A stretch of 64,000 bases of DNA, from the NCBI RefSeq assembly GCF_000170915.1, contig NZ_ABCT01000010.1, forward strand, positions 1 through 64,000, given 5' to 3'. The DNA comes from Limnobacter sp. MED105. Its GTDB lineage: Bacteria; Pseudomonadota; Gammaproteobacteria; Burkholderiales; Burkholderiaceae_B. The translations under genes were made by a program, and so were the position numbers. Below, piece by piece: positions 43,340 through 53,544 of the stretch (positions are counted from its first letter, which is position 1; the number at the start of each line of letters is the position of its first letter). A model generated the notes under the pieces. It was not told the origin of the DNA. It worked only from the letters and a program-made list of their open reading frames with translations, and did no database searches.

Positions 43340-44272
43340 CTAGTCATCACCCAACAACTCAATTCCATCGAGTTCACGGGCGCACACTTCACGCATCACC
43401 GCCACAAAATCAGCGGTGTAGTGCTTACCGGCAATCGCTTTGGGCAAAGCTGCATACAAGGTCGACATCAAACCCTTTCTACCCAAACGCACTTGGGCCA
43501 CATAACCGCGGTCCACGTAGCCTTTCACCGCCCAAGCTGGCAAAGCGGACAGCCCGCGTTTGCTGGCCACAAGTTGAAGTAGCGCCACGGTCAGTTCACT
43601 GCTGCGGCGTTTCACCTGCACACCCGCGGGCATCAAAAAATGCTTGATCACGTCCAGCATGTCGTCGGGTACCGGGTAGGTTAACAAGGTTTCACCTGCA
43701 AAATCGGATGGCTTCAAATACGCACGCTTGGCCAGTTTTGAATCCACAGGCACAAGGCCAACCATTTCAAACCGGAATAGCGGGAAGGAAACAATGCCCT
43801 CTTCCTCGCAAAGCTCGGACACAATTGCCAGTTCCGCATCGCCCTTGTGCAGCAGCCCCACCGGGTCGGCATGAAAACCGGAAACAATGTCCAGTTCAAC
43901 TTCTGGCCACCGGTTACGGTACACGTCCATTGATGGCATCAGCCAGTCAAAGCAGGTGTGGCATTCAACGGCCACACGCAGCGGACCGCCTGCGCCCTGC
44001 TTCATTTGTAGAATATCCAGTTCGGCCTGGTCAACCTGCCCCAGCACCTGGCCTGCAAGCTGCAATAGTCGTTGCCCAACAACACTGAATCGGCTTTGGC
44101 CACCTTGCTTGTACACCAGTTCTTCGCCGAACCAGTCTTCAAGCGCCTTGATTTGATGTGACACCGCGCTTTGAGTAATGCACAGCACATCGGCCGCGCG
44201 GCTCAGGCTTCCTGTTTGCTCAATGGCTTGTAGTGTGCGCAGGTGGCGCAGTTCAAGAATGGTTTTTGCCAT
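43340..44272 (-). CDS. metR: MetR, LysR-type activator of methionine synthase
   Basis: 310 residues. LRHLRTLQAIEQTGSLSRAADVL and TQSAVSHQIKALE are the DNA-binding domain; the effector domain opens with LRVAVECHTCFDWLMPSMD, close to MetR proteins, with homocysteine as coinducer in the family. It is divergent from metE, its classic target. A MetR-type site overlaps its own start codon, implying autoregulation. Confidence 0.93.
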   Translation of the reverse strand: MAKTILELRHLRTLQAIEQTGSLSRAADVLCITQSAVSHQIKALEDWFGEELVYKQGGQSRFSVVGQRLLQLAGQVLGQVDQAELDILQMKQGAGGPLRVAVECHTCFDWLMPSMDVYRNRWPEVELDIVSGFHADPVGLLHKGDAELAIVSELCEEEGIVSFPLFRFEMVGLVPVDSKLAKRAYLKPSDFAGETLLTYPVPDDMLDVIKHFLMPAGVQVKRRSSELTVALLQLVASKRGLSALPAWAVKGYVDRGYVAQVRLGRKGLMSTLYAALPKAIAGKHYTADFVAVMREVCARELDGIELLGDD

Positions 44273-44284
44273 GAATACAATTCA
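44272..44284. promoter_or_regulatory. MetR-type operator between metR and metE
   Basis: TGAATACAATTCA is TGAA-N5-TTCA, the MetR consensus spacing. It includes part of the metR start codon. A second inverted repeat, ATTATTC-gttt-GAATAAT (44299-44316), lies 16 bp on and may be part of the control region. Confidence 0.7.
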
Positions 44285-44368
44285 CTATTTTCGATAATAT
44301 TATTCGTTTGAATAATACCCTGTTTATACCGATCATGATGTTTTAATTAATAGACAAGAAGAAACACC

Positions 44369-46717
44369 ATGATTAAGACGCACACCCTTGGATTTCCCAG
44401 AATCGGTGAAAACCGTGAATTGAAGTTTGCGCTGGAAAGCCACTGGCGCGGAGAAACCACTGAGGAAGAATTGCGCGCAACCGCGCACGAATTGCGCCTG
44501 AAACACTGGCAAGCACAAATTGATTCCGGGCTTGATTTCATCACTGTAGGCGACTTTGCTTTTTACGATCAAATGGCAGACCACATTCAATTGCTGGGTT
44601 GCGAGCCCGCACGGTTTGAGTTCAAGGCTGAACAATCGAAGCTGCAACGCTACTTCACCATGGTTCGTGGAAAATCAACCGAGAACCACAGCTGCGCCCA
44701 TGTTCACGAAACCTGGGCACTGGAAATGACCAAATGGTTCGACACCAACTACCACTACATGGTGCCAGAGTTCACTTCAAGCACGGTGTTCAAAGCGCAT
44801 ACAGCAAGCCTTGTAGAGCAAATTGAACAAGCCAAAACCTTGAATCATCCCATCAAGGTCAGTCTGATCGGTCCACTCACTTTTCTGTATCAGGGCAAAA
44901 GCAAACAGACTGGTTTTGAGCAGTTCGATCTACTTGAAAAACTGCTGCCTGTGTACGGACAAATTCTGGCTGAACTTAAAGCACATGGAATTGAATGGGT
45001 GCAACTGGATGAACCTGTATTGGGACTAGATTTGCCTGGCAATTACCTGGCGGCCTTCGAGCGCAGCTACCTGCAACTGAAAAGCAGCAGCATAAAAATT
45101 TTGCTGGCCACTTACTTTTCAACCACGCAGGGGCACACCAGCCCTGTGTGCAAACTGCCTGTGGATGGTTTGCACATTGACTGCGTGCGTGCCGAAGAAG
45201 ACTTGCCCTTGGTACTGGACTGGCTACCCAATTACAAGGTGCTGTCCTTGGGTTTGATCGACGGACGCAATATTTGGAAAACTGACCTGGAAGCCGCACT
45301 CAACAAAATAAGCAAAACTTTTGATGCTGGCAAAGGTGAGGTATGGCTCGCACCCAGTTGTTCGCTGTTGCATGTGCCCTACCGGTTCAACAACGACACC
45401 ACCGTGAATCCGCAGGTATTGCCCTGGCTGGCCGGCGCGATTGAAAAGCTCGAAGAACTTGAACTTCTGAAGCAGGCCGCCAAAACACAACTACAAGGCA
45501 AAACACTGACAGGTGCTTTGGCCACTTTGTGGAATGAGCACCAAACCACAGTAAAACAGCGCACGCAAAGCCCGCTGTTGAACAATGCAGAAGTCAAGGC
45601 CCGCCTTGCAGCACTGGCCCCAACAGCTGACCAACGTGGCAGCGAATTTGCCATTCGCCAGCAAGTGCAGCGCGAGCGTTTTAAGCTGCCTGCCTTCCCG
45701 ACCACCACAATAGGTTCGTTTCCACAAACCAAAAATATTCGTAACTTGCGCGCACGGTTCAAGAAAAACGAAATTGACGAAACCACCTATTGGCAGCACA
45801 TTAGCCAGGAAATTCGCCAAGCGATCGAGTTTCAAGAACGGATTGGGTTGGACGTACTCGTACATGGTGAAGCCGAGCGCAATGACATGGTGGAATATTT
45901 TGGTGAGCAATTGGAAGGCTTTACCTTCTCTGCCAATGGATGGGTACAAAGTTATGGTTCACGTTGCGTGAAGCCACCCATACTGTTTGGCGACGTGGCC
46001 CGCCAAAAAACCATGACAGTGGATGTTGCCCGCTTTGCCCAAAGCCTGAGTGAAAAACCCGTGAAAGGCATGCTGACTGGCCCTGTCACTATTTTGCAAT
46101 GGAGCTTCGTGCGTAACGACCAAGCTCGTGCGACCACAGCGCTTCAAATTGCCCTGGCCATTCGTGATGAAGTGGCCGACCTTGAACAAGCCGGCATTGG
46201 CATGATTCAAATTGACGAACCCGCCTACCGCGAGGGCTTGCCTTTGCGCAAAGCGCGTTGGGATGATTACCTGCAATGGGCCAGCAAGGCATTCCGCATT
46301 TCGGCAAGCCCCGTGCGAGATGACACGCAAATTCACACGCACATGTGTTATTCCGAATTCAACGACATTCTGCCCGCCATTGCAGCCATGGATGCCGATG
46401 TAATTACCATCGAGACCAGCCGCTCCGACATGGAATTGCTGCGCGGCTTTGGCGAATTCCATTATCCCAATGAAATTGGCCCGGGTGTGTATGACATCCA
46501 TTCACCCCGCGTGCCAGGCCAGGATGAAATTGTTCGCCTTATTCGCAAAGCGGCACAAGTTATTCCCCCCGAAAACCTGTGGGTGAACCCCGACTGTGGC
46601 CTTAAAACCCGAGGCTGGGAGGAAACAGAGGCTGCTTTGGCTATGATGGTTAAGGCGACTCAAGTGTTGCGGGATGAACTTCACGCTGAAAACAGGTCTG
46701 AAAAAACTGCAGCATAA
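44369..46717 (+). CDS. metE: Cobalamin-independent methionine synthase
   Basis: 782 residues with the two-barrel MetE structure. The N-terminal barrel includes LGFPRIGENRELK; the C-terminal barrel holds the zinc ligands in HTHMCYSEF (His, Cys) and NPDCGLKTR (Cys). It transfers a methyl group from 5-methyltetrahydropteroyl-tri-glutamate to homocysteine, taking the product of the MetC lyase at 7-8.5 kb. Divergent from metR and with a MetR site in the gap. Confidence 0.97.
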   Translation: MIKTHTLGFPRIGENRELKFALESHWRGETTEEELRATAHELRLKHWQAQIDSGLDFITVGDFAFYDQMADHIQLLGCEPARFEFKAEQSKLQRYFTMVRGKSTENHSCAHVHETWALEMTKWFDTNYHYMVPEFTSSTVFKAHTASLVEQIEQAKTLNHPIKVSLIGPLTFLYQGKSKQTGFEQFDLLEKLLPVYGQILAELKAHGIEWVQLDEPVLGLDLPGNYLAAFERSYLQLKSSSIKILLATYFSTTQGHTSPVCKLPVDGLHIDCVRAEEDLPLVLDWLPNYKVLSLGLIDGRNIWKTDLEAALNKISKTFDAGKGEVWLAPSCSLLHVPYRFNNDTTVNPQVLPWLAGAIEKLEELELLKQAAKTQLQGKTLTGALATLWNEHQTTVKQRTQSPLLNNAEVKARLAALAPTADQRGSEFAIRQQVQRERFKLPAFPTTTIGSFPQTKNIRNLRARFKKNEIDETTYWQHISQEIRQAIEFQERIGLDVLVHGEAERNDMVEYFGEQLEGFTFSANGWVQSYGSRCVKPPILFGDVARQKTMTVDVARFAQSLSEKPVKGMLTGPVTILQWSFVRNDQARATTALQIALAIRDEVADLEQAGIGMIQIDEPAYREGLPLRKARWDDYLQWASKAFRISASPVRDDTQIHTHMCYSEFNDILPAIAAMDADVITIETSRSDMELLRGFGEFHYPNEIGPGVYDIHSPRVPGQDEIVRLIRKAAQVIPPENLWVNPDCGLKTRGWEETEAALAMMVKATQVLRDELHAENRSEKTAA

Positions 46718-46750
46718 TTGCTGAGCTGGGGTGTAAAACCCCCGTGGGCA

Positions 46751-46784
46751 CGGGAAAATAGGCGCAATAACACCTATTTTCCCG
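46751..46784 (+). repeat. 12-bp inverted repeat before the thiolase gene
   Basis: CGGGAAAATAGG (46751-46762) and CCTATTTTCCCG (46773-46784) form a perfect stem with a 10-nt loop. Its right arm abuts GGAGA, the ribosome site of the thiolase gene. It could be a weak metE terminator or influence thiolase translation. Confidence 0.6.
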
Positions 46785-46797
46785 GAGACCCCACACC

Positions 46798-47991
46798 ATG
46801 AACCACGACCCCATCGTGATCGTATCCGCCGCTCGCACTCCAATGGGCGGTTTTCAGGGCAGCATGTCTGGCTTTACGGCCAGTGAACTGGGTGCTCACG
46901 CCATTCAACAGGCCGTGTTGCGCGCCGGGCACCCCACCCTCTCAGAAAAAGTCGATGAAGTCATCATGGGTTGTGTGTTACCAGCAGGCCAAGGGCAAGC
47001 ACCCGCCCGCCAAGCTGCGCTCACTGCCGGTTTGCCATTGAGCAGCGCCTGCACCACCATCAATAAAATGTGCGGTTCCGGCATGAAAGCCATCATGATG
47101 GCGCACGACAGCTTGTTGGCTGGCAGCACCGAGGTGGCAGTGGCTGGCGGCATGGAAAGCATGAGCAACGCACCCTACCTGCTGCCCAAAGCACGCGGCG
47201 GCATGCGCATGGGGCATGGGCAAGTGATGGATCACATGTTTCTCGATGGCCTGGAGGATGCTTACGACAAAGGCAGGCTGATGGGCACCTTCGCAGAAGA
47301 ATGCGCGGACCAGTACAGTTTCACCCGACAAGCACAAGATGAATTCGCCATTCGCTCACTGGCTCGCGCCAAACAAGCCACTGAAGACGGCAGCTTTCAA
47401 TGGGAAATTGCCCCCATTGAAGTGGCCAGCCGCAAAGGCACTGAACTGATCAGCACTGATGAGCAGCCTTTGAAAGCCGACCCAGCCAAAGTACCTACCT
47501 TGAAACCTGCCTTCCGCCGTGAAGGCGGCACAGTGACGGCAGCCAACAGCTCATCTATTTCGGATGGCGCTGCCGCTGTGGTCATGATGAAACAAAGCCA
47601 TGCGGAAAAACTTGGAATCAAGCCCCTTGCGCGCATACTGGGGCACAGCACCCATGCGCAAAAACCCAGCTTGTTTACCACAGCACCCGTTGGTGCGTTA
47701 CAGGGGCTGTTTGCAAAAACTGGCCTGACTGCTGCACAAGTTGATTTGTTTGAAATCAATGAAGCGTTTGCGGTGGTGACGATGGCGGCCATGGTTGACC
47801 TGAACCTGCCTGCTGACAAAGTAAACATTCACGGTGGGGCTTGTGCCCTGGGTCACCCTATCGGAGCCAGCGGCGCCCGAATTGTATGTACTTTGATTGG
47901 CGCATTGAAAAAGACAAATGGAAAAATCGGCGTGGCCAGCTTGTGCATTGGCGGCGGTGAGGCCACAGCGCTGGCCATCGAACTGATGTAA
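46798..47991 (+). CDS. Acetyl-CoA acetyltransferase (thiolase)
   Basis: 397 residues. INKMCGSGMKA holds the acylated Cys (about 91), NIHGGACALGHPIGASGARI the active-site His, and CIGGGEA the second Cys. It condenses two acetyl-CoA to acetoacetyl-CoA, or runs backward in ketone/beta-oxidation breakdown. PhaA-type enzymes of PHA synthesis are of this kind, and the phasin at the window's start hints that such polymers are made. GGAGA upstream of the ATG. Confidence 0.94.
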   Translation: MNHDPIVIVSAARTPMGGFQGSMSGFTASELGAHAIQQAVLRAGHPTLSEKVDEVIMGCVLPAGQGQAPARQAALTAGLPLSSACTTINKMCGSGMKAIMMAHDSLLAGSTEVAVAGGMESMSNAPYLLPKARGGMRMGHGQVMDHMFLDGLEDAYDKGRLMGTFAEECADQYSFTRQAQDEFAIRSLARAKQATEDGSFQWEIAPIEVASRKGTELISTDEQPLKADPAKVPTLKPAFRREGGTVTAANSSSISDGAAAVVMMKQSHAEKLGIKPLARILGHSTHAQKPSLFTTAPVGALQGLFAKTGLTAAQVDLFEINEAFAVVTMAAMVDLNLPADKVNIHGGACALGHPIGASGARIVCTLIGALKKTNGKIGVASLCIGGGEATALAIELM

Positions 47992-48015
47992 CAAAAAATA
48001 TCGCGAGACGAAAAT

Positions 48016-49776
48016 ATGGAAAGTGTTGTTTACTTTTTACTGGCTGCTGCCCTGGCGGTGCCCCTGTTCAAGAAATTGGGCCTGGGCGCAATTTTGGGTT
48101 ATCTGGCGGCCGGTGTAGTCATTGGCCCGCAGGTGTTAGGGCTGATCGATGACCCGGAAAAGGTACTGCACTTCTCTGAAATTGGCGTCATCTTGCTGTT
48201 GTTTGTGATTGGCCTTGAACTGGAACCCGCAAAGCTGTGGGCCATGCGAGCCCAAGTGCTGTTGCTGGGTTCTGGTCAGTTGCTGATCACTGCGGGCGTT
48301 ATTTACGGCGTACTGGCCTTCATGTTCGAGATGAACAGCAACGCGGCCTTGGTCATTGCCTTGGCCTTGGGGCTTTCATCCACAGCGTTTGCCATCCAAT
48401 TAATGGCTGACAAAGGTATTTTGGGCAATGAAGACGGCAGGCGCGGTTTTTCCATGTTGCTGTTCCAAGACCTGGCAGTGGTTCCAATTCTATTTGCCGT
48501 GCAGGCCTTGGCCCCCATTGAGCCGGATACCGATCCCGGCCAGTGGTGGCTGGCACCCGCCGCCATTCTTGGCTTGATTGTGTTTGCGCGTTTCCTGATC
48601 AACCCAGCGCTACACTTTCTATCGCGCTATGGCGGGCGGGAAATCATGACCGTAGTGGCCCTGCTGATCGTGTTGGGCGCTGCCGTGGTCATGGAACATG
48701 CCAACCTGTCCATGGGCTTGGGTGCATTCATGGCAGGCATGATGTTGGCCAACTCATCCTTTCGCCATCAACTTGAAGCCGACGTAGAACCCTTCAAAGG
48801 CCTGAGCCTGGGTCTGTTCTTCATCTCGATCGGCATGACACTGAATTTCGGTTTGCTGATCGACTCTCCACTCACCGTGATGTTTGGCACCTTGGGGCTC
48901 ATGGCATTGAAAGCACTGGTCATTATTGGCTTGGTGATGCTGGCAGGCGTGCCCTTTCCGCGCGGGCTGATGCTGGGCCTGATGCTGTGCCAAGGCGGTG
49001 AATTCGGTTTCGTGATCATGGCCCAAGCCATGGACCTTCGTTTGTTGGGTGAAGGAACGGCAGGCATGGTCAATTTGATGATCGGTATTTCAATGGCCCT
49101 GACCGCACCTGCGGTGTTGTGGTTTGAAAAATTCACCGACAAACAGATTGCGAAAACTCCCGAGAATATTGAGAAGTTTGACACCAGTGAATCAGAAGCG
49201 CTCATTCTTGGCTTCGGGCGATTTGGTCAGGTCACTGGCCGTATTCTTGCAGCCAATCAAATCCGTTTTACGGCGCTCGATAAAAACGCAGAGCACATTG
49301 AGTTCGTGAAAAAGTTTGGCAATCAGGTGTATTACGGCGATGCCTCTCGAGCCGAGGTTCTGGAGGCCGCGGGTATTTCAAAAGTGCGTACCGTGATCGT
49401 TGCGATTGATGACCCAAAAATGTCGCAAGCCATTGTCGAGTTCATTGTTCATCACTACCCGAAAATCACCATCATCGCCCGTGCGCACAATCGAAACGAT
49501 TACCTTGCATTGAAAGCTGCAGGTGCACATTCCGTGGTGCGTGAACTTTTCGCGGGCGCGCTGGAGGCAGCCACCGAAGCACTCCACGCGCTGGGCTACA
49601 GCGACGGTCAGGCTATGCAAAAAGCGGAAACATTCAAGCAGCACGATGAAAGCCTGCTGAACAAGCAGGCCAAGGTGCTGGGTGATAGCGAGAAAGTCAT
49701 TGAAATAGGTCGACAGGGGCGCGAGGAACTCGAGGCCATCTTCCAGCAAGATCAACGGGCAGCCAACAGAAGCTAA
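48016..49776 (+). CDS. CPA2-family cation/proton antiporter with RCK domain (Kef-like)
   Basis: 586 residues: 12-13 hydrophobic helices (about 1-380) with FVIGLELEP, LFFISIGM and LMLCQGGEFGFV blocks, then a KTN/RCK nucleotide-binding domain with GFGRFGQVTGRIL (about 394-406), and a short helical tail. It exports potassium or sodium in exchange for protons, with NAD(H)-type or glutathione-adduct control as in KefB/KefC. The next gene is a mechanosensitive channel one nucleotide later, so both likely protect against osmotic or electrophile stress. Confidence 0.93.
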   Translation: MESVVYFLLAAALAVPLFKKLGLGAILGYLAAGVVIGPQVLGLIDDPEKVLHFSEIGVILLLFVIGLELEPAKLWAMRAQVLLLGSGQLLITAGVIYGVLAFMFEMNSNAALVIALALGLSSTAFAIQLMADKGILGNEDGRRGFSMLLFQDLAVVPILFAVQALAPIEPDTDPGQWWLAPAAILGLIVFARFLINPALHFLSRYGGREIMTVVALLIVLGAAVVMEHANLSMGLGAFMAGMMLANSSFRHQLEADVEPFKGLSLGLFFISIGMTLNFGLLIDSPLTVMFGTLGLMALKALVIIGLVMLAGVPFPRGLMLGLMLCQGGEFGFVIMAQAMDLRLLGEGTAGMVNLMIGISMALTAPAVLWFEKFTDKQIAKTPENIEKFDTSESEALILGFGRFGQVTGRILAANQIRFTALDKNAEHIEFVKKFGNQVYYGDASRAEVLEAAGISKVRTVIVAIDDPKMSQAIVEFIVHHYPKITIIARAHNRNDYLALKAAGAHSVVRELFAGALEAATEALHALGYSDGQAMQKAETFKQHDESLLNKQAKVLGDSEKVIEIGRQGREELEAIFQQDQRAANRS

Positions 49777-49777
49777 G

Positions 49778-50677
49778 ATGGAAATTCTTCAATTTTTCAA
49801 AGACCTCGAACCCACGGTTGAACAGGTTTTCAATTTTCTGGAAGGCCGGCTTGGCAAGCTAATCCTGTCCATCGCGATTCTAATGCTGGCCACCACCATC
49901 AACCGCTTGATGCATTGGAGGCTATTGCGGGAAACAAAGCTCACACCGCCGCAAACGGGCAATGTGCGGGCCACTTGGGTTAGGCGCAAGAACATTGTCT
50001 GGGTCACCGGTCTTTTGTTGGTACTCGCATTGTGGTCTGGCCAAATTACAGGTTTTCTGATTTCTCTGGCTGCCATTGGTGGTGCCCTATTGATTGTGAG
50101 CAAGGAATTTATTCTTTGCCTGTGGGGTGCCTTGGTTATTTCCTTGAACAAAAGCCTGAAGATCGGCAGCACCATTGAAGTTGGCCAATTCACGGGGCAA
50201 CTGGTAAATACAGGCTTTGTAACCTTCGAATTGGCGGAAATTGGCCCATCGAAAAAACAAACGGGTCGCCTGCTTTCTTTGCCCAACAGCCTAGTATTTA
50301 CGCAGGCCATGAAAAACCTCTCGGTGTATGGCTCATACGGCATACATCTGATCGACTTTAACTTCGACAAGTCCGTGAAAATTCAGGCTGCCGAAACACT
50401 TGCGCTTAAACTGGCCAATGAGGCGGGCAAGCACTGGATAGAAGAAGCCGAACGTCATTTCTCGGCTGTAGAACGCGACAACTTTGTGGATTTACCCAAA
50501 GCAAGACCCGAGGTATTTTGGGCGAGCATCGACGAAAAATGCTTGCGCATGACCTTGAGGTTTGCTTGCCCGCTCAACAAGCGGGGGCAACTCGAAAAAT
50601 CAATCGTGAAACGATTCTGGGTAGAGTACGGCGAGTTGAGCACTGTTCAAGCAGAACCTGATTCCAAGACAGATTGA
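49778..50677 (+). CDS. Mechanosensitive ion channel, MscS family
   Basis: 299 residues with three N-terminal helices (about 27-45, 67-85, 90-130) and the MscS pore-lining region GFLISLAAIGGALLIVSKEF, followed by the beta domain with GSTIEVGQFTGQLVNTGF and LLSLPNSLVFTQAMKN. MscS channels release solutes on hypo-osmotic shock. It begins 1 nt after the antiporter stop. Its last 31 nt overlap the 3' end of the convergent phosphodiesterase gene. Confidence 0.92.
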   Translation: MEILQFFKDLEPTVEQVFNFLEGRLGKLILSIAILMLATTINRLMHWRLLRETKLTPPQTGNVRATWVRRKNIVWVTGLLLVLALWSGQITGFLISLAAIGGALLIVSKEFILCLWGALVISLNKSLKIGSTIEVGQFTGQLVNTGFVTFELAEIGPSKKQTGRLLSLPNSLVFTQAMKNLSVYGSYGIHLIDFNFDKSVKIQAAETLALKLANEAGKHWIEEAERHFSAVERDNFVDLPKARPEVFWASIDEKCLRMTLRFACPLNKRGQLEKSIVKRFWVEYGELSTVQAEPDSKTD

Positions 50678-53544
50678 ACCAGACGTGCCCGGTTTTGGTC
50701 GGGCATCAACTCAAGGGCGCTGCCCAAGCCCAGAAAACGCTCGCATTCTACTGCCGGCGACACCAGGTAACCTTGAACATAGTCGACACCAAGTTCTTTA
50801 ACTTCTCTCAGCGTGTGCAAATCCTCTACCCACTCGGCCACACATTTGCAACCCAGGTCATGGGCCAAGCCAACAATTGCGGTAACCACCGCATGGCTTT
50901 CTGTGCTGTGGCAAATGTTCTTCACAATCGATCCATCAATCTTGATCACATCAGCGTGTAGGTCCATCGCGTATCTGAAATTGCTGTACCCCGCGCCGAA
51001 GTCATCCAGTGCAATCCGCACGCCCAGACCTCTCACCTGTTCAATGAAATTTTGAACTGCCTGAAGATTGATCACCGAACCGACCTCTGTAATTTCCAGA
51101 CACAATTTCGAGGCATGTTGCTGATGCGCCCGAATCAAGGCCAGTGTGTCCTGAAGAAAAATTTCATCATTCAATGAACCAGGCGATACATTGATACTCA
51201 ACACGCTCAACTTGTCCAACTGTTGGGCGTGTTTCGCAAGAAAATCGAGTGTATGGCTCAACACCCAGTTGTCCAAAAATGCGGTGTGCCCACCTCGTTC
51301 GCAAGCTTCAATCAAAAAGCCTGCTGACCCCAGCTTGCCATTTTCGTCTTTGATGCGTAACAAGGCCTCGGCATACAAAGGACCGTTGCACTCATTCAAG
51401 GCCAGTATGGGCTGCCACGCGAGGGTTAGGCCAGTGGGCAGTTTTTGATCGTCAAGCCGGCGAATGGTCCGGGATTGATCAAGCAGACTGCGAGTCTGAT
51501 TTTGTTCAAAAACCACGCGCTCTACCTTGCTGTTGCGCTTGGCCTTGAGCTTGGACTCTCGCATTGACATCTCAACCGTTTCCATGACATCGAGCACATT
51601 GTCAACCAAGCCCTGAAACACCAGTGTGGCCAGTACGGTGGTTTGAATACATCGACCATCAAACTGAAAAGGCACGGAATCAAGCCGATGTAAAAATGCA
51701 TTGAAGGCTTCTTCTGCCCGCTCAGTGTCGTTCGGGTGGATCATGATTGCGAACTGGTCAATATGCAGGCGTGATATCTCGCCATGCGTACTCATATGTC
51801 GATACAACTCGGTATGAAAGGCTTGCAGTAACTGGTCCGAAACGGCAAGACCGTATGCGCTGATCAATCGGGAGAACTGCTGAATCTCCACACAGAAGAA
51901 GGTGAAGCTGGCGGTGCGCCTGTTCAGTTTGTTGTGAATGATATTTTGCAGTCCTCGCCGATTCAGGGCACCAGTCAATTCATCATGCGTGGCTTGATAT
52001 TGCAACGCCAATTCTCGGTCTTTTCTCGCAGTGAAGTCTGCAACAACCCCAACCAATTCCCGATGGTCGCGACTCACCACCAATTCATACCAACGTGTTT
52101 GCCCCTCAGCGCTCACAACAGGCAATTCACGCCGAGACGATTTCCCTGGTTGTTCCAGTAAATTAAACAAAGCAGCAAGGCGCTGTGATTGAAGAAAGTC
52201 GAGGGTTGGTGTTCCTTCGCGGTTCAGAAAAAGATTGGTGAACTGCTTGTTAAAGTGGATCAGTTCACCATGGCGAGTACAAGTGAACATGGCTGAAGGT
52301 GCGATATCAAAAATACTCTCCAGACGCTCGTGAGCCTGTTTGATTTCCTGCGCAGCCTGTTGCTGCTGCCATTGCGTTTTCCTTAGAAACTCGGCCAAGG
52401 CAACGGCAGTCATCACACTGGCCAGCACAGTGACTGAAGCACTGTTGAAGTACTGCAGCAAGAAACGCTGATCAAACCAGGCTGACAACACTTCAGCCAC
52501 GGCACCGGTCAGGGAAATCAACATTGCTGCAAGATAGTAAATGGCCACTCGGTCCCGTTTCTCCAGAAAATTCTGGATGACCACCCACGCCACAGCAGAA
52601 GCCGCCACCAAACTTATCGGCCAAAACAGTTCGAGAAAAGTACGGTATGGTGAAAACAGTGCCAAGACAGTCAGCAGAACACTGGCGCATTGCAAGGCAC
52701 GCAAAACCCCCAGCCACGATTCTCGTCGAATGTTTTCGAACAGGTGCCACACAATCAGTACTGTCGAGGTGAAGTACATGGCCAGGGCCAACATGCGGGC
52801 TCGCATGAGCGGGTCTGATTTCAGATCGAAACCAAAAATTGAATGATCCCACCCCTCCGACAGGGCCACCAATCGAAGACTGGCGAACAACCAAAAGCCG
52901 TAACTGACAAACAGGGCACTGCGGGTCATGAACGCCGCCACCGCCACCATGCCGATCATGAGATAAAGAACGCCCTCAAGAAAACTTTGTCGGCGCTCTG
53001 AAATCAAAATGGCTTTGTTAAGGTCTGCTGATGTCTGCAAGCCGATTTCCAGGCTGGCAGGCCCGATAAACTTGAACTGGCAAAGCACGCCCTGCAAACT
53101 GACTGAATTGTCCAGATTCGCAGACACCACACGCCCCTGGTTGGTGTTCAGCTGTACTTCTTGCAGTGAACCGTTTTCGTAGTCAAGCCAGCAGGTGGAC
53201 TGTACCAAATGCCTTGATCGAAAAAATATTTGCTCGTACTGGCTTGCCATGCTGGTTTGCAAATCTGCGTAAATCCAGAATGGACTCTCCTTCAGGTGGG
53301 TACGCAACACGGGCTGCTCGGGTTCACTTTTTAGTTGATCGACCACCCGGAACAAACTGCCTTCTACCTCTTCCTCGGCAAGACTTGAAAATACCAACGG
53401 CACTTCATGGGGGCTATTCTCATTGAGCACCGACAAATTGACAAAAGACACCAGCAGAAAAAAACTCAGCAAAACCACCGACAGAACAGGTACCCAAGGC
53501 GTTCTCTGGAATGACGCTGCGACAGCAATAGGCATGGATATCAT
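50647..53544 (-). CDS. Membrane c-di-GMP phosphodiesterase (7TM-DISM, PAS, degenerate GGDEF, EAL)
   Basis: 965 residues. An N-terminal membrane helix, an extracellular sensor region (about 45-180) and seven helices (about 185-395) resemble 7TMR-DISM receptors. A PAS domain (about 410-520) precedes a GGDEF domain whose signature is degenerate (RLHIDQFAIM where GGDEF is expected), so cyclase activity is unlikely. The EAL domain keeps AEALLR, SINVSP, LEITE, DDFGAGYSNF, KIDGS, the Glu of CVAEWVED and VQGY, so c-di-GMP hydrolysis is expected. Coupled by ATGA to the FeeM-like gene upstream. Confidence 0.92.
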   Translation of the reverse strand: MISMPIAVAASFQRTPWVPVLSVVLLSFFLLVSFVNLSVLNENSPHEVPLVFSSLAEEEVEGSLFRVVDQLKSEPEQPVLRTHLKESPFWIYADLQTSMASQYEQIFFRSRHLVQSTCWLDYENGSLQEVQLNTNQGRVVSANLDNSVSLQGVLCQFKFIGPASLEIGLQTSADLNKAILISERRQSFLEGVLYLMIGMVAVAAFMTRSALFVSYGFWLFASLRLVALSEGWDHSIFGFDLKSDPLMRARMLALAMYFTSTVLIVWHLFENIRRESWLGVLRALQCASVLLTVLALFSPYRTFLELFWPISLVAASAVAWVVIQNFLEKRDRVAIYYLAAMLISLTGAVAEVLSAWFDQRFLLQYFNSASVTVLASVMTAVALAEFLRKTQWQQQQAAQEIKQAHERLESIFDIAPSAMFTCTRHGELIHFNKQFTNLFLNREGTPTLDFLQSQRLAALFNLLEQPGKSSRRELPVVSAEGQTRWYELVVSRDHRELVGVVADFTARKDRELALQYQATHDELTGALNRRGLQNIIHNKLNRRTASFTFFCVEIQQFSRLISAYGLAVSDQLLQAFHTELYRHMSTHGEISRLHIDQFAIMIHPNDTERAEEAFNAFLHRLDSVPFQFDGRCIQTTVLATLVFQGLVDNVLDVMETVEMSMRESKLKAKRNSKVERVVFEQNQTRSLLDQSRTIRRLDDQKLPTGLTLAWQPILALNECNGPLYAEALLRIKDENGKLGSAGFLIEACERGGHTAFLDNWVLSHTLDFLAKHAQQLDKLSVLSINVSPGSLNDEIFLQDTLALIRAHQQHASKLCLEITEVGSVINLQAVQNFIEQVRGLGVRIALDDFGAGYSNFRYAMDLHADVIKIDGSIVKNICHSTESHAVVTAIVGLAHDLGCKCVAEWVEDLHTLREVKELGVDYVQGYLVSPAVECERFLGLGSALELMPDQNRARLVQSVLESGSA

